Shown here in pieces: positions 1 through 8,724 of a stretch of 61,471 nucleotides of DNA. Each line of letters starts with the position of its first letter. The first letter of the stretch is position 1. This stretch comes from Emcibacteraceae bacterium. Its GTDB lineage: Bacteria > Pseudomonadota > Alphaproteobacteria > Sphingomonadales > Emcibacteraceae. The position numbers and the translations under genes are program-made. Under the pieces are notes generated by a model. That model was not told the DNA's origin, searched no databases, and was given only the letters and a program-made list of their open reading frames with translations. The stretch covers positions 1 to 61,471 of the forward strand of contig JANQJN010000039.1 of assembly GCA_028281625.1 (NCBI GenBank), given 5' to 3'.

Positions 1-2703
1 ATCAGCCGAATTTATGTGCATCCCCAAAACCCAGACCTTGTTTATGTGGCCGCGCAAGGAAACCCTTGGGGTCCTAACGAAGAGCGCGGTATGTACCGCT
101 CCACCGATGGCGGACAAACATGGGAGAAAATCCTTCATGTGAGCGACGGTGCCGGCATCGTGGATCTGACGGTAAGCGAGGAAAACCCCCGCATAATGAT
201 GGCAACCTCCTGGGAATTTAACCGAAAGCCATGGGTGGTGGTTAGCGGCGGTCCAGACAGCAAGGTTTTTAAAACAACAGACGGCGGAGATACCTGGAAA
301 GAAATAAATACGGGACTTCCTGAACTTAAGGGAAAAATGGGAGTAGCCATCGCCCCTTCCAACCACAATATCGTCTATATCGCTATTGATGCGCTTGACG
401 GTAAAGGTGGTGTCTACCGCTCAACCGACGGCGGTGAAAGTTTTACCCAGGTCAGCAACGATGGCCGCACCTTCGCTCGGGCCTGGTACTATCTGCATAT
501 ATATGTGGATCCCAACAATGAAAATAATGTCTGGGTGTTAAATGGCGGGCTCATGAAATCCATTGATGGCGGTAAGACATATAATACCGTCCCTGCCCCG
601 CATGTGGATCATCACGCCATGTGGTTTAACCCGGATGACAGCAGCAACTTTATCAACGGTAATGATGGCGGGGCCAATGTAACCTTTAATGGGGGCGAAA
701 CCTGGTCATCGATTAACAATCAGCCAACCGCTCAGATTTACCGGGTGATTACCGATAACCTGTTCCCATATAACATCTATGGATCGCAGCAGGATGCCAA
801 TGCGATCATGATCGCCAGTGAAACTTTAAGCGGCGGGATAGGTGAACGGCATTGGTTCAGCCTTGGTTCAGGGGAAAGCTCCACCATCGCGTTTGACCCG
901 GATAACCCAAGGTTTGTTTACAGCACCTATTTCGCCAGCATGATCGGCGAATGGGACCGGGAAACGGACAACTATCGCGATGTAAGGCCATATCCAGAGC
1001 GGGTCACCGGTGAGCAACCCAAAAATCTTGTTCTGCGCGCAAACTGGAACAGTCCGGTGATCGTATCCCCACATGATCCAAGCGTGATATATTACGGATC
1101 ACAATATCTGATGAAGTCCACTGATCGCGGTGCGAGCTGGGAAATCCTCAGTGAAGACCTCACCCGCGACAATATGGATCATCAGGGGTTGGGCGGAATT
1201 CCGATCTCCAACGAGCAAATCACAGCAGAAAGCTATAACAATCTGTTTGTGATTGCTGAAAGCCCGTTGGAGCAAGGCGTGATTTGGACGGGGTCTGATG
1301 ACGGCCTTATCCATATCACCCGTGACAATGCGGAAAGCTTCGAAAATGTCACACCGCGCGACATGCCCGAAGCCATCGTCAATGTAATCGATGCATCGCC
1401 TCATCAGGCAGGCAAGGCATATTTCGCGGTCGCGGGGTATAAGCTAAATAACTTTACCCCAATGATTTATAAGACCGAAGATTACGGCCAGAGCTGGGAA
1501 AAGATTGTAAACGGAATTCCCGGCGATACGTTTGTCCGTACTGTGCGCGAAGACCCAAAACGTGAAGGACTACTCTATGCAGGCACCGAAACCGGCATGT
1601 TTATCTCCTTCGACGACGGTGAAAACTGGCAGAATTTCCAGTTGAATTTACCCGAAGTTCCGATCACCGACCTTCATATCCGTCATGATGATCTTGTCGT
1701 TGCCACACAGGGGCGGTCCTTCTGGGTGCTGGATAACCTTACCCCCCTTCATCAGATTATGGACGGCGATGTGGGCGACGGCCATCATATGTTCAAGCCC
1801 GCCTCGCCGCTTCGACAGATATCCCTTGGCTATCCTGAATATAGCAGTGGGGATGCAGACGTTCTAATCGGAAAGAACCCGCCCCGCGGGCTTCAGGTGC
1901 AATATTATCTCACTGAAGATTTAGGCGAAGATGATGTGATTTCCATGGAAATATTTGATGCAGATGGTGCGCTGGTGTACGGCGAATATTCCAATGATAA
2001 ATCGCAAGTATGTGAGAAATCACCATTACCAAAAAATCTCAAAAAATCCGCTGGTGCAAATCGCTGGAGCTGGAACATGATGGTGGGGACTTATGAGTGT
2101 TTTGATGAAATATTCAATGTGACCCGCGGCCGGTCGGTCTATAAAGCAGTTCCAGGTAGCTATTCGGTGAAGCTCACTGTCAACGATTTTAGCCAGATGC
2201 AAGAGTTTGAAATCCTTGTGGATCCGCGCCTGACGGGTACCCACGCAGAAAACCTGCAGCAGTATCAGGATATGGATGCACTCAATAAATCCCTCTACGG
2301 TATCATTCAGGACATGTCCAAAGGGGTGATTGATCTTCGTAATGCACAAAAGCAGATCGCATTCATCAAGAGTGTTTCCTCCTCAGAGGATCTTAACACT
2401 AATGCTGATGCCCTGAATGACACGCTTCAGATGTGGATTGATAAGATCCTTCAGGAAGATTTCAGAACTTTCCAGCATGTTTATCAAATGGAAGCAAAAT
2501 TCCTGATGGAAGTGCGAGGCCTTATAGGCCGTATGGGTGGCTCTGATGTTCCGGTAAGCCAGGGTGCACGCGAGGTAGCTCAACGCTATCTGGATGAATG
2601 GAGCGAGCTTAGAGCGGAGCTTGACAAAATCGTGTCCGAAGACATTACGGAATTTAACACTATTCTAAGAAGTGATAACCTTCCGGAAATTTATATAAAA
2701 TAG
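1..2703 (+). CDS. Sortilin/VPS10-like BNR-repeat propeller protein, 5' partial
   Basis: The reading frame is open from the first base, and its first residues (ISRIYVHPQNPDLVYVA) align with about residue 155 of the downstream paralogue, so roughly 150 N-terminal residues lie outside the window. The GTG at 16 is not a real start. Repeated Asp-box motifs (YRSTDGGQTW, FKTTDGGDTW, YRSTDGGESF, MKSIDGGKTY) mark one or more beta-propellers. An Ig-like stretch and a helical tail follow. Family members are secreted sortilin-like proteins loosely called glycosyl hydrolases, and no catalytic role can be read here. It ends 11 bp before its paralogue, with AGGGG in between, so the two are probably co-transcribed. 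Confidence 0.85.
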   Translation: MSRIYVHPQNPDLVYVAAQGNPWGPNEERGMYRSTDGGQTWEKILHVSDGAGIVDLTVSEENPRIMMATSWEFNRKPWVVVSGGPDSKVFKTTDGGDTWKEINTGLPELKGKMGVAIAPSNHNIVYIAIDALDGKGGVYRSTDGGESFTQVSNDGRTFARAWYYLHIYVDPNNENNVWVLNGGLMKSIDGGKTYNTVPAPHVDHHAMWFNPDDSSNFINGNDGGANVTFNGGETWSSINNQPTAQIYRVITDNLFPYNIYGSQQDANAIMIASETLSGGIGERHWFSLGSGESSTIAFDPDNPRFVYSTYFASMIGEWDRETDNYRDVRPYPERVTGEQPKNLVLRANWNSPVIVSPHDPSVIYYGSQYLMKSTDRGASWEILSEDLTRDNMDHQGLGGIPISNEQITAESYNNLFVIAESPLEQGVIWTGSDDGLIHITRDNAESFENVTPRDMPEAIVNVIDASPHQAGKAYFAVAGYKLNNFTPMIYKTEDYGQSWEKIVNGIPGDTFVRTVREDPKREGLLYAGTETGMFISFDDGENWQNFQLNLPEVPITDLHIRHDDLVVATQGRSFWVLDNLTPLHQIMDGDVGDGHHMFKPASPLRQISLGYPEYSSGDADVLIGKNPPRGLQVQYYLTEDLGEDDVISMEIFDADGALVYGEYSNDKSQVCEKSPLPKNLKKSAGANRWSWNMMVGTYECFDEIFNVTRGRSVYKAVPGSYSVKLTVNDFSQMQEFEILVDPRLTGTHAENLQQYQDMDALNKSLYGIIQDMSKGVIDLRNAQKQIAFIKSVSSSEDLNTNADALNDTLQMWIDKILQEDFRTFQHVYQMEAKFLMEVRGLIGRMGGSDVPVSQGAREVAQRYLDEWSELRAELDKIVSEDITEFNTILRSDNLPEIYIK

Positions 2704-2714
2704 GGGAAAAAATA

Positions 2715-5700
2715 ATGTCACTAAAATACAAAATTGCAGGATCACTTGCAGCCATTCTTATTTCAACAACAGGATTAACACAATCTGGATTGGCTCAGGA
2801 TGTCGATCCAGCGCTATATGAAAATATGTCGTGGCGGGATCTTGGCTTTTCACGTGGTGGCCGGTCAACGGCAGCCGCCGGGATCGCTGAAGATCATCTT
2901 ACCTACTATATGGGAACAACCGGTGGCGGGCTTTGGAAGACGGAAGATGCAGGTATCAACTGGAGAAACATATCAGACGGCCATTTTGAAACGGCAACAA
3001 TCGGTGCAATCGATGTTGCTGACAGTGACCCGAATGTTGTTTATGTCGGCACAGGTGAAGCTCCACTTAGAGGAATGAAGATTTCCCATGGTGATGGTGT
3101 TTATAAGTCCACCAATGCTGGTGAAACTTGGACCAATGTGGGTCTGACAAACAGTCGGCAGATTGCATGCTTGCGTGTCCACCCAGAAAACCCAGATATC
3201 GTTTATGTTGCTGTACAGGGCAATCCGTGGGGCGCAAGTGAAGACCGCGGTGTGTATAAAACCACTGATGGGGGAGAGACATGGACAAAGATTCTTCACA
3301 TCAACGACTTGACCGGGGCGACAGACATCTCGATGGATCCAAATAATTCGCGGATTTTGTACGCCTCAATGTGGGATCATGACAGAACACCATGGCGCGT
3401 ACGAAGCGGCGGAGGATCCAATTCAAGTGCTATATACAAATCCACTGACGGTGGAGACACCTGGGAAAAAGTCGGTAAAGGACTTCCCGATGAAATGGGC
3501 AAAATAGGTGTTGATGTTTCAGCGGCTAACCCGAACAGAGTTTATGCAATCGTTGAAGCCGAAGGTGAAAAAGGTGGATTTTACCGCTCAGATGATGGAG
3601 GAGCGTCATTTGCACTGATAAATCATGATCATATTCTAAAGGCCCGAAGCTGGTACTATCATCATATCTTTGCGGATCCCAATAATGAAAATGTTGTTTA
3701 TGTTCTCAACGCACCGATCATGAAGTCTATCGACGGTGGCAAAACATGGAAGCGTGTTGCTGCGACCCACGGGGATAATCATGATCTTTGGATTAATCCC
3801 ACAAATAGCAATATCATGATTAATTCAAATGACGGTGGTGCCAGCGTAACTCTTGATGGCGGGAAAAGCTGGTCTAGTCAGGAAAACCAGCCAACGGCCC
3901 AACTCTACCGCCTGAGTGTGGATAACCAGTATCCTTACCGTGTATATGGATCTCAACAGGATAATTCATCCATATCGCTGCCTAGTCGTTCAAAAGCAGG
4001 TGGGATTGGTATTGGGGACTGGGTTGCAACTGGCGGTGGCGAAAGTGCCCATATTGCGTTCGACCCTGATAATCCGAACTTTATTTATTCGTCCGCAATT
4101 GCAGGAGGTGTTGTCGAATGGAACAAAGAAACCAAACAAACCCGCAATATAGTACCCTATCCAGAACGGACATTTGCGGTCAATCCATCCGAACTTAAAT
4201 ACCGCGCCAACTGGAATGCACCCATTATTGTGTCACCACATGATCCGAATACGATTTACTACGGTGCCCAATTGGTTCTCAAGTCAACAGACCGTGGTGT
4301 TAGCTGGACAGAAGTCAGCCCTGACCTGACTTTAAATAACAAAGACCGACAGGGCGATGGCGGCATTCCATTTACCAACGAACAAGTCAGTGGTGAAAAC
4401 TACAATACCCTCTTTTACCTCGTTGAATCACCGCTGCAGCAGGGCATGATTTGGGCTGGCACCGATGACGGGCTTGTCCATTTAACCACCGACGGCGGTG
4501 TGTCTTGGGGCAATGTGACTCCCCGCGGAATGGATGAATGGCAGGTAAACGCCATTGAAGCATCGCCACACGATGCGTCCAAGGCCTATATCGCGGTTGC
4601 CGGGCACAAAATGAATAATTTTGAACCGCATGTATATCGTACCAATAATAATGGAAGGTCGTGGCAGAAAATTGTCGATGGTCTTCCGGAAGATACATTC
4701 GTTCGCGTTGTTCGTGAAGATCCGCAAGCCGAAGGCCTCCTTTATGCAGGAACGGAAACAGGTCTGTTTATTTCTTATGACAATGGCGACAATTGGCAAG
4801 AATTCCAGGCAGACCTGCCGGAAACACCCATCACCGATCTGCGTGCTGCCCATGGTGATCTGATCGTCGCAACGCAGGGCCGTGGTTTCTGGATATTAGA
4901 TGATATTGGACCAGTTCGAGAAATGGCAAACCTAAACCCCGATGATAATCATCTGTTTGCCGTGCGCGATGCATATCGGTTACTAAGTGGGCGCACGCTT
5001 GGTGGTGGAAAAGGTAAAAACCCACCAAACGGCGCAATTATAAATTACCATTTGGCAAAGGACACACCGGAAGAACCAGTGGTAAAAATTGAAATTTTCG
5101 ATGATGCCGGGACACTTGTTAAAACTTACGCAAGTGATGCCAATAAACTTTGCCCTCATGACCCATACGCCACTGCACAACCAAACCCGCCCAGCAACAA
5201 AGCCGGGTTTAATCGCTATGTGTGGAATTTACGGACAGAGCCGCTAGCGTGTAATGCTGGTTTGATCCATAACCCACGCAGCGGAACCTACCTCGTGGCA
5301 CCAGGTACATATACTGCAAAAATAGTGGCTGGAGATTTTAGCGCTGAGCAATCTTTTAATGTGCTGGCCAGCCCCGACCTAAGCGTTGTTGCCGATTATG
5401 ACGAGTATAAAGCTATTACTGCCAAACTGCATCAAGCAGCTAATGAAATGGTCGCTAATGTTCAGACTATCGGCAGTATTAGAAAACAAATCGATACTAT
5501 CAGGGATGTAACAGATTCAGACATTGCTGACGAAGAAGCGGCGACGCTCGAAGCGAAACTGACAGAATGGCATAACAAGATAGTAAATACTAATCTACAA
5601 ACATTCCAGGATATCATTCGCTACCCAAATCGGATGGCTCTAAATTTCAGCTTCTTGCTTGAAGATATAAGCGGCGCTGACATTCCTTTGAACAAAGGTA

Positions 5701-5837
5701 TGACGGAAGTTGCGGATCGCTATATGTCCGAATGGGCAGCTGCGAAATCAGAATATGCAAATATGATTTCGACTGATGTTGCAGCCTTTAATATGGCCAT
5801 GCAGAACGCTGGTTTGCCGGAGATTTATATACCATAA
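2715..5837 (+). CDS. Secreted sortilin/VPS10-like BNR-repeat propeller protein
   Basis: This 1040-residue protein begins with a clear signal peptide (MSLKYKIAGSLAAILISTTG, cleavage near GLAQ-DV). Many Asp-box repeats of the type YKSTNAGETW, YKTTDGGETW and YKSTDGGDTW make up the body. The C-terminal third has a beta-sandwich-like segment and a helical tail ending GLPEIYIP, which matches the upstream paralogue's LPEIYIK. The two are tandem duplicates, similar along their whole shared length. AGGGG at 2702-2706 is its ribosome binding site and overlaps the upstream stop. Likely periplasmic or extracellular, with a binding or hydrolytic role that cannot be specified. It converges with the next gene, leaving 3 bp. 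Confidence 0.88.
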   Translation: MSLKYKIAGSLAAILISTTGLTQSGLAQDVDPALYENMSWRDLGFSRGGRSTAAAGIAEDHLTYYMGTTGGGLWKTEDAGINWRNISDGHFETATIGAIDVADSDPNVVYVGTGEAPLRGMKISHGDGVYKSTNAGETWTNVGLTNSRQIACLRVHPENPDIVYVAVQGNPWGASEDRGVYKTTDGGETWTKILHINDLTGATDISMDPNNSRILYASMWDHDRTPWRVRSGGGSNSSAIYKSTDGGDTWEKVGKGLPDEMGKIGVDVSAANPNRVYAIVEAEGEKGGFYRSDDGGASFALINHDHILKARSWYYHHIFADPNNENVVYVLNAPIMKSIDGGKTWKRVAATHGDNHDLWINPTNSNIMINSNDGGASVTLDGGKSWSSQENQPTAQLYRLSVDNQYPYRVYGSQQDNSSISLPSRSKAGGIGIGDWVATGGGESAHIAFDPDNPNFIYSSAIAGGVVEWNKETKQTRNIVPYPERTFAVNPSELKYRANWNAPIIVSPHDPNTIYYGAQLVLKSTDRGVSWTEVSPDLTLNNKDRQGDGGIPFTNEQVSGENYNTLFYLVESPLQQGMIWAGTDDGLVHLTTDGGVSWGNVTPRGMDEWQVNAIEASPHDASKAYIAVAGHKMNNFEPHVYRTNNNGRSWQKIVDGLPEDTFVRVVREDPQAEGLLYAGTETGLFISYDNGDNWQEFQADLPETPITDLRAAHGDLIVATQGRGFWILDDIGPVREMANLNPDDNHLFAVRDAYRLLSGRTLGGGKGKNPPNGAIINYHLAKDTPEEPVVKIEIFDDAGTLVKTYASDANKLCPHDPYATAQPNPPSNKAGFNRYVWNLRTEPLACNAGLIHNPRSGTYLVAPGTYTAKIVAGDFSAEQSFNVLASPDLSVVADYDEYKAITAKLHQAANEMVANVQTIGSIRKQIDTIRDVTDSDIADEEAATLEAKLTEWHNKIVNTNLQTFQDIIRYPNRMALNFSFLLEDISGADIPLNKGMTEVADRYMSEWAAAKSEYANMISTDVAAFNMAMQNAGLPEIYIP

Positions 5838-5840
5838 ACT

Positions 5841-7100
5841 CTAGTTCGCCTCGGCATTTCCAATGGTGATGGCGGTGAGGAAGACATTCTTCGCCGTGCG
5901 CATCATGGTTGGTATGTCGGCCCATTCCCCGGGGAAACCCCTTTCGCCACCTCGGGAGCCGCCAAGACCGATGGAAAGCGTTCCTCCGGCAATGGACACA
6001 TTAAGATTGGCCGAACCCGCGTTTGATAAGGTTGGATCGTAACCAAGGTGGTTTGAGATGGCACGCGATGTTGTCACAAGGGTGCTTGTCTCCGCCCCTT
6101 CAATTTGACCCGGTGGTGTGTCAGACACCACTTCCATTTCGAAGGTTATACCAAGCTCATCTGTCACGTCGGCTAGGATCTGTCGCACTTTTTCTTCCAT
6201 GGTTAAAATATGCTCAAGATCAAGAGAGCGAACATCCAGCGAAAACCAGCCAGTTGCCGGCTTATGATTAAAAACAGCACCGCTCGATAGCACTGCAACA
6301 TTTAGTCTGGTGCGGCGATCTTCGTAGATTTGTGGCTCGGGAATTTGCAAAATGCGGTCAACAGCACGGCCAATGGCCTGATTAATATTTGGAAGGCCAC
6401 CACGCAGTGTATGACCTGCTGGCCCATGCGCGTGAATACGCCACCAGTGAATACCGAGCGCTCCGTAGCTGATACTACGCCCGTCTCCCAACACATCGAC
6501 AAATGCGATGGCACGGTCCTTATATTCGGCGTAAAGATGCTTCATGCCGCGAAGACCGGTTTCTTCCTCAGCGACGCCAGCGAAAACAATATCATGTTCG
6601 GGCACAAAACCGTTATCCACAAGTGCCTTAGCTGCAGTAAGGAGCGATACCGATGTGAGCGACGTATTGGTGCCTGGCCCGACAACCCGGTCCCCTTCAA
6701 CACGTGGTGGCCCGCCAGCAGCACGTTGATTTTCAGCAACCGTTTTAAGATCATCGAGTGTCGATACAAACACCAGAGCTTTGCCAGACCGCCCATTGAT
6801 CACACCAATAGCATTTGGTGCATCATTTACCCGCACATTCTGAAGCCCAATTTCACGCATTTTTTGCGCGACCGCTTCTGCCCTTTCGTGTTCTTCGCCA
6901 GAGGGAGAAATAATTCCACCAATATGGACAAGCAAATTTGCAGCATCATTGGTTGCGGCATCAATTTCAGATAGCCCATTTTGCACTGCATCATCCGAAA
7001 GCGCATTTTCAAGCATCCTTTCATTCGCAATCGAATGTTGTGCTACAATCGTTAGAAATAGACAAATGTAAGCCAATGTACGCAAAGAATTTCTCCCCAT
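5841..7100 (-). CDS. Exported M20-family peptidase-like protein, probable pseudoenzyme
   Basis: The 419 residues start with a signal peptide (cleavage near QHSIA-NE) and have the M20/M25/M40 plan: catalytic fold, inserted dimerisation domain around the IHAHGPAGHT stretch, and a C-terminal catalytic part. The usual zinc ligands look lost. The SHxD site reads STLD (113-116), the bridging Asp segment reads GPGTNTSLTS (141-150), and the C-terminal His site reads GGERGFPGEW (385-394). The catalytic Glu pair is kept (EEE 178-180). M20 enzymes cleave peptides or acyl-amino acids, but this one may bind rather than hydrolyse, or use a different metal site. These ligand assignments come from reading by eye, not from a computed alignment. 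Confidence 0.8.
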   Translation of the reverse strand: MGRNSLRTLAYICLFLTIVAQHSIANERMLENALSDDAVQNGLSEIDAATNDAANLLVHIGGIISPSGEEHERAEAVAQKMREIGLQNVRVNDAPNAIGVINGRSGKALVFVSTLDDLKTVAENQRAAGGPPRVEGDRVVGPGTNTSLTSVSLLTAAKALVDNGFVPEHDIVFAGVAEEETGLRGMKHLYAEYKDRAIAFVDVLGDGRSISYGALGIHWWRIHAHGPAGHTLRGGLPNINQAIGRAVDRILQIPEPQIYEDRRTRLNVAVLSSGAVFNHKPATGWFSLDVRSLDLEHILTMEEKVRQILADVTDELGITFEMEVVSDTPPGQIEGAETSTLVTTSRAISNHLGYDPTLSNAGSANLNVSIAGGTLSIGLGGSRGGERGFPGEWADIPTMMRTAKNVFLTAITIGNAEAN

Positions 7101-7205
7101 ATAATTTTGTTAAGCCTTGAGAAAACCACAGATCAGATAATAGTTCAAGCCGTGTTGACATAGAGAGCAATGATTCATACTGTCTTGGTCTTTGGAGTTG
7201 CCAAT

Positions 7206-7514
7206 ATGCTTGATCTTAGACCTAACTGCGAACTTTGTGACAAGGACCTTCCACCTGGATCCTCTGAAGCCTGTATTTGTACATACGAATGTACATTTTG
7301 TCGCTCTTGTGTTGATGATGTACTTGAAAATGTTTGTCCAAATTGCGGTGGCGGATTTTCTCCGCGACCCGTCAGGCCAGTTACCACAAGGCGGGACGGT
7401 GTGAGCCTTAAACATCAACCGGCATCAACAAAACGCGTGCACACAAAATACTCCTTCGATGAGCTTAAGGAATTTGCATCAAAAGCTAAGGATATACCAC
7501 CCGAGAAAAGATAA
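7206..7514 (+). CDS. DUF1272 domain protein (small zinc-ribbon-like)
   Basis: The product starts MLDLRPNCELCDKDLPPGSS and carries four CxxC-type pairs (CELC, CIC, CTFC, CPNC), as expected for DUF1272, a small cysteine-rich protein that probably binds zinc. An in-frame ATG at 7170 lies upstream, but the start at 7206 is preferred because it begins at the conserved family N-terminus and GGAG (7194-7197) is well spaced from it. The 3' part (about 50 residues) is polar and has no recognisable motif. Function unknown. Divergent from the M20-like gene and convergent with the lipoprotein gene (2-bp gap). Confidence 0.8.
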   Translation: MLDLRPNCELCDKDLPPGSSEACICTYECTFCRSCVDDVLENVCPNCGGGFSPRPVRPVTTRRDGVSLKHQPASTKRVHTKYSFDELKEFASKAKDIPPEKR

Positions 7515-7516
7515 CC

Positions 7517-8029
7517 TTAGCTTTCTTCAGACGCTGAAGCTGCAGCAATTTGATATTCATCTTTAAGAGAACGATCAATTAGGTAAGCATCGTAAGATAT
7601 CGTTTCCGGTTGCTCATGAAAAAGATGAATGACCAGCGTGCTCACTGGCCTAGGCTGGGTTGATACAGACGGACCAACGCTGGAATTGAATGTTCCCCCA
7701 CCTTGAAGTCCAACCTTGCTTGCGTCGGAAAATACGCTACCCACATTTACGTTCGCACCACGCCCGGCCACATCGCGGTTATTGGTCGCTTCAGTGATTA
7801 CGAAATAGCTAAACCCTTTTTCAAGCGTGATTTCCGCGCATCGAAGCAGCGCAAAATCATTTACTTTTTCTGTCTTTGTAGTACGCGTTCCGGTATATGA
7901 AACGGTATAAACGTTGGGCTCAGTCTCTTCTGATTTGTAACCGACACCGTTGTTAAAACTCTGGTAGCTATTGTTTGCAACGCAGGACGCGAGCATTAAA
8001 ACAAGTGGTACAACAAATATGTTTTTCAT
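7517..8029 (-). CDS. Small lipoprotein, CC0125/CC1285-like (copy 1)
   Basis: This 170-residue product has a lipoprotein signal with lipobox LASC (Cys16), so it should be anchored in the outer or inner membrane facing the periplasm. The central motif FALLRCAEITLEKGFSYFVI is typical of the alphaproteobacterial CC0125/CC1285-type lipoproteins as I remember them; that family name is tentative. It is a tandem paralogue of the next gene: the N-terminus, the YTGTRTTKTEKVNDF stretch and the C-terminal DAYLI segment all match. AAGGAG precedes the ATG with 8-base spacing, and a TATAAT box lies at 8056-8061. No function is known. Confidence 0.75.
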   Translation of the reverse strand: MKNIFVVPLVLMLASCVANNSYQSFNNGVGYKSEETEPNVYTVSYTGTRTTKTEKVNDFALLRCAEITLEKGFSYFVITEATNNRDVAGRGANVNVGSVFSDASKVGLQGGGTFNSSVGPSVSTQPRPVSTLVIHLFHEQPETISYDAYLIDRSLKDEYQIAAASASEES

Positions 8030-8055
8030 ATAACCAGCTCCTTAAATCAAGACTG

Positions 8056-8061
8056 ATTATA
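8056..8061 (-). promoter_or_regulatory. Candidate -10 box of lipoprotein copy 1
   Basis: On the minus strand this reads TATAAT, 27 bases upstream of the lipoprotein start. The upstream TTGATT inside the 16-bp repeat at 8081-8096 is 22 bases away, too far for a standard -35, so only the -10 is supported. Confidence 0.4.
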
Positions 8062-8080
8062 ACCGTGGCTCCGCTCACAA

Positions 8081-8096
8081 AAAAATCAACTTTATG
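8081..8096. repeat. 16-bp repeat upstream of lipoprotein copy 1
   Basis: AAAAATCAACTTTATG is identical to 8681-8696, exactly 600 bp away, and sits upstream of the first lipoprotein gene as its partner sits upstream of the second. The duplicated unit therefore includes upstream DNA. It may be a conserved promoter element or simply a remnant of the duplication. Confidence 0.7.
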
Positions 8097-8129
8097 TGAA
8101 GCATATTAACCTGTTAAATGTCTTAAACA

Positions 8130-8627
8130 TCAGGTGTCGTTAGAGATCTCATATTCTCTTTTAAGCGCTTGCCCTATAAGCATGGCATCATATGCTACTG
8201 TATCCGGCCTATCGTTAAACATATGAATCTCTAGCTTGCTTTGTGGTCTACCATTGGAACTAACCGAAGGGGATACGTCTGTATTGAACCTATTACCGCC
8301 AGGCGCACCTATTCTAGTTCCGCGGCCCAACATTTCACCTAAATTTACGCTATTAGCGTTTGCAATATCAGCTCGATTATTTGTTGCTTCAGTAATTACG
8401 AAATACTTAAAGCCTTTTTCTAGTGTAAGTTCCGCGCATCTGAGAAGCGCAAAATCATTTATTTTTTCAGTCTTGGTAGAACGTGTCCCAGTATAAGTAA
8501 CAGTATACACGTTGCGATCACTTCTCTCTGAAACGTAACCCACATCGCCATTAAAGCTCTGATATTTGTTATTTGCTACACAAGACGAGAGCAAAATAAA
8601 CAATGACAGGCAAAATATCTTCTTCAT
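8130..8627 (-). CDS. Small lipoprotein, CC0125/CC1285-like (copy 2)
   Basis: This 165-residue lipoprotein (lipobox LSSC, Cys16) is a clear paralogue of the adjacent copy. It shares VANNKYQSFNGDVGY, YTGTRSTKTEKINDFALLRC and KGFKYFVITEATNNR almost residue for residue. The middle (the Asn- and Gly-rich stretch after TEATNNR) and the tail diverge. AAGGGGG lies upstream of the ATG with about 8-base spacing. The two genes are separated by 100 bp and each has its own upstream copy of a 16-bp repeat, which suggests separate promoters. Function unknown. Confidence 0.75.
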   Translation of the reverse strand: MKKIFCLSLFILLSSCVANNKYQSFNGDVGYVSERSDRNVYTVTYTGTRSTKTEKINDFALLRCAELTLEKGFKYFVITEATNNRADIANANSVNLGEMLGRGTRIGAPGGNRFNTDVSPSVSSNGRPQSKLEIHMFNDRPDTVAYDAMLIGQALKREYEISNDT

Positions 8628-8680
8628 AAATACATCCCCCTTTTATGTAACGAAAGCCTAGCAAAATCATATATTACCCC

Positions 8681-8696
8681 AAAAATCAACTTTATG
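8681..8696. repeat. 16-bp repeat upstream of lipoprotein copy 2
   Basis: Identical to 8081-8096. It lies just upstream of the second lipoprotein gene, in the short gap before the TPR gene. Confidence 0.7.
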
Positions 8697-8724
8697 CGAG
8701 CTGCCGTCGCCAGAAATTCTACTT

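Noticed and set aside
6330..6974. 214-codon frame opposite the M20-like gene
   Set aside because: Antisense shadow of a well-supported gene; no ribosome site or recognisable motif.
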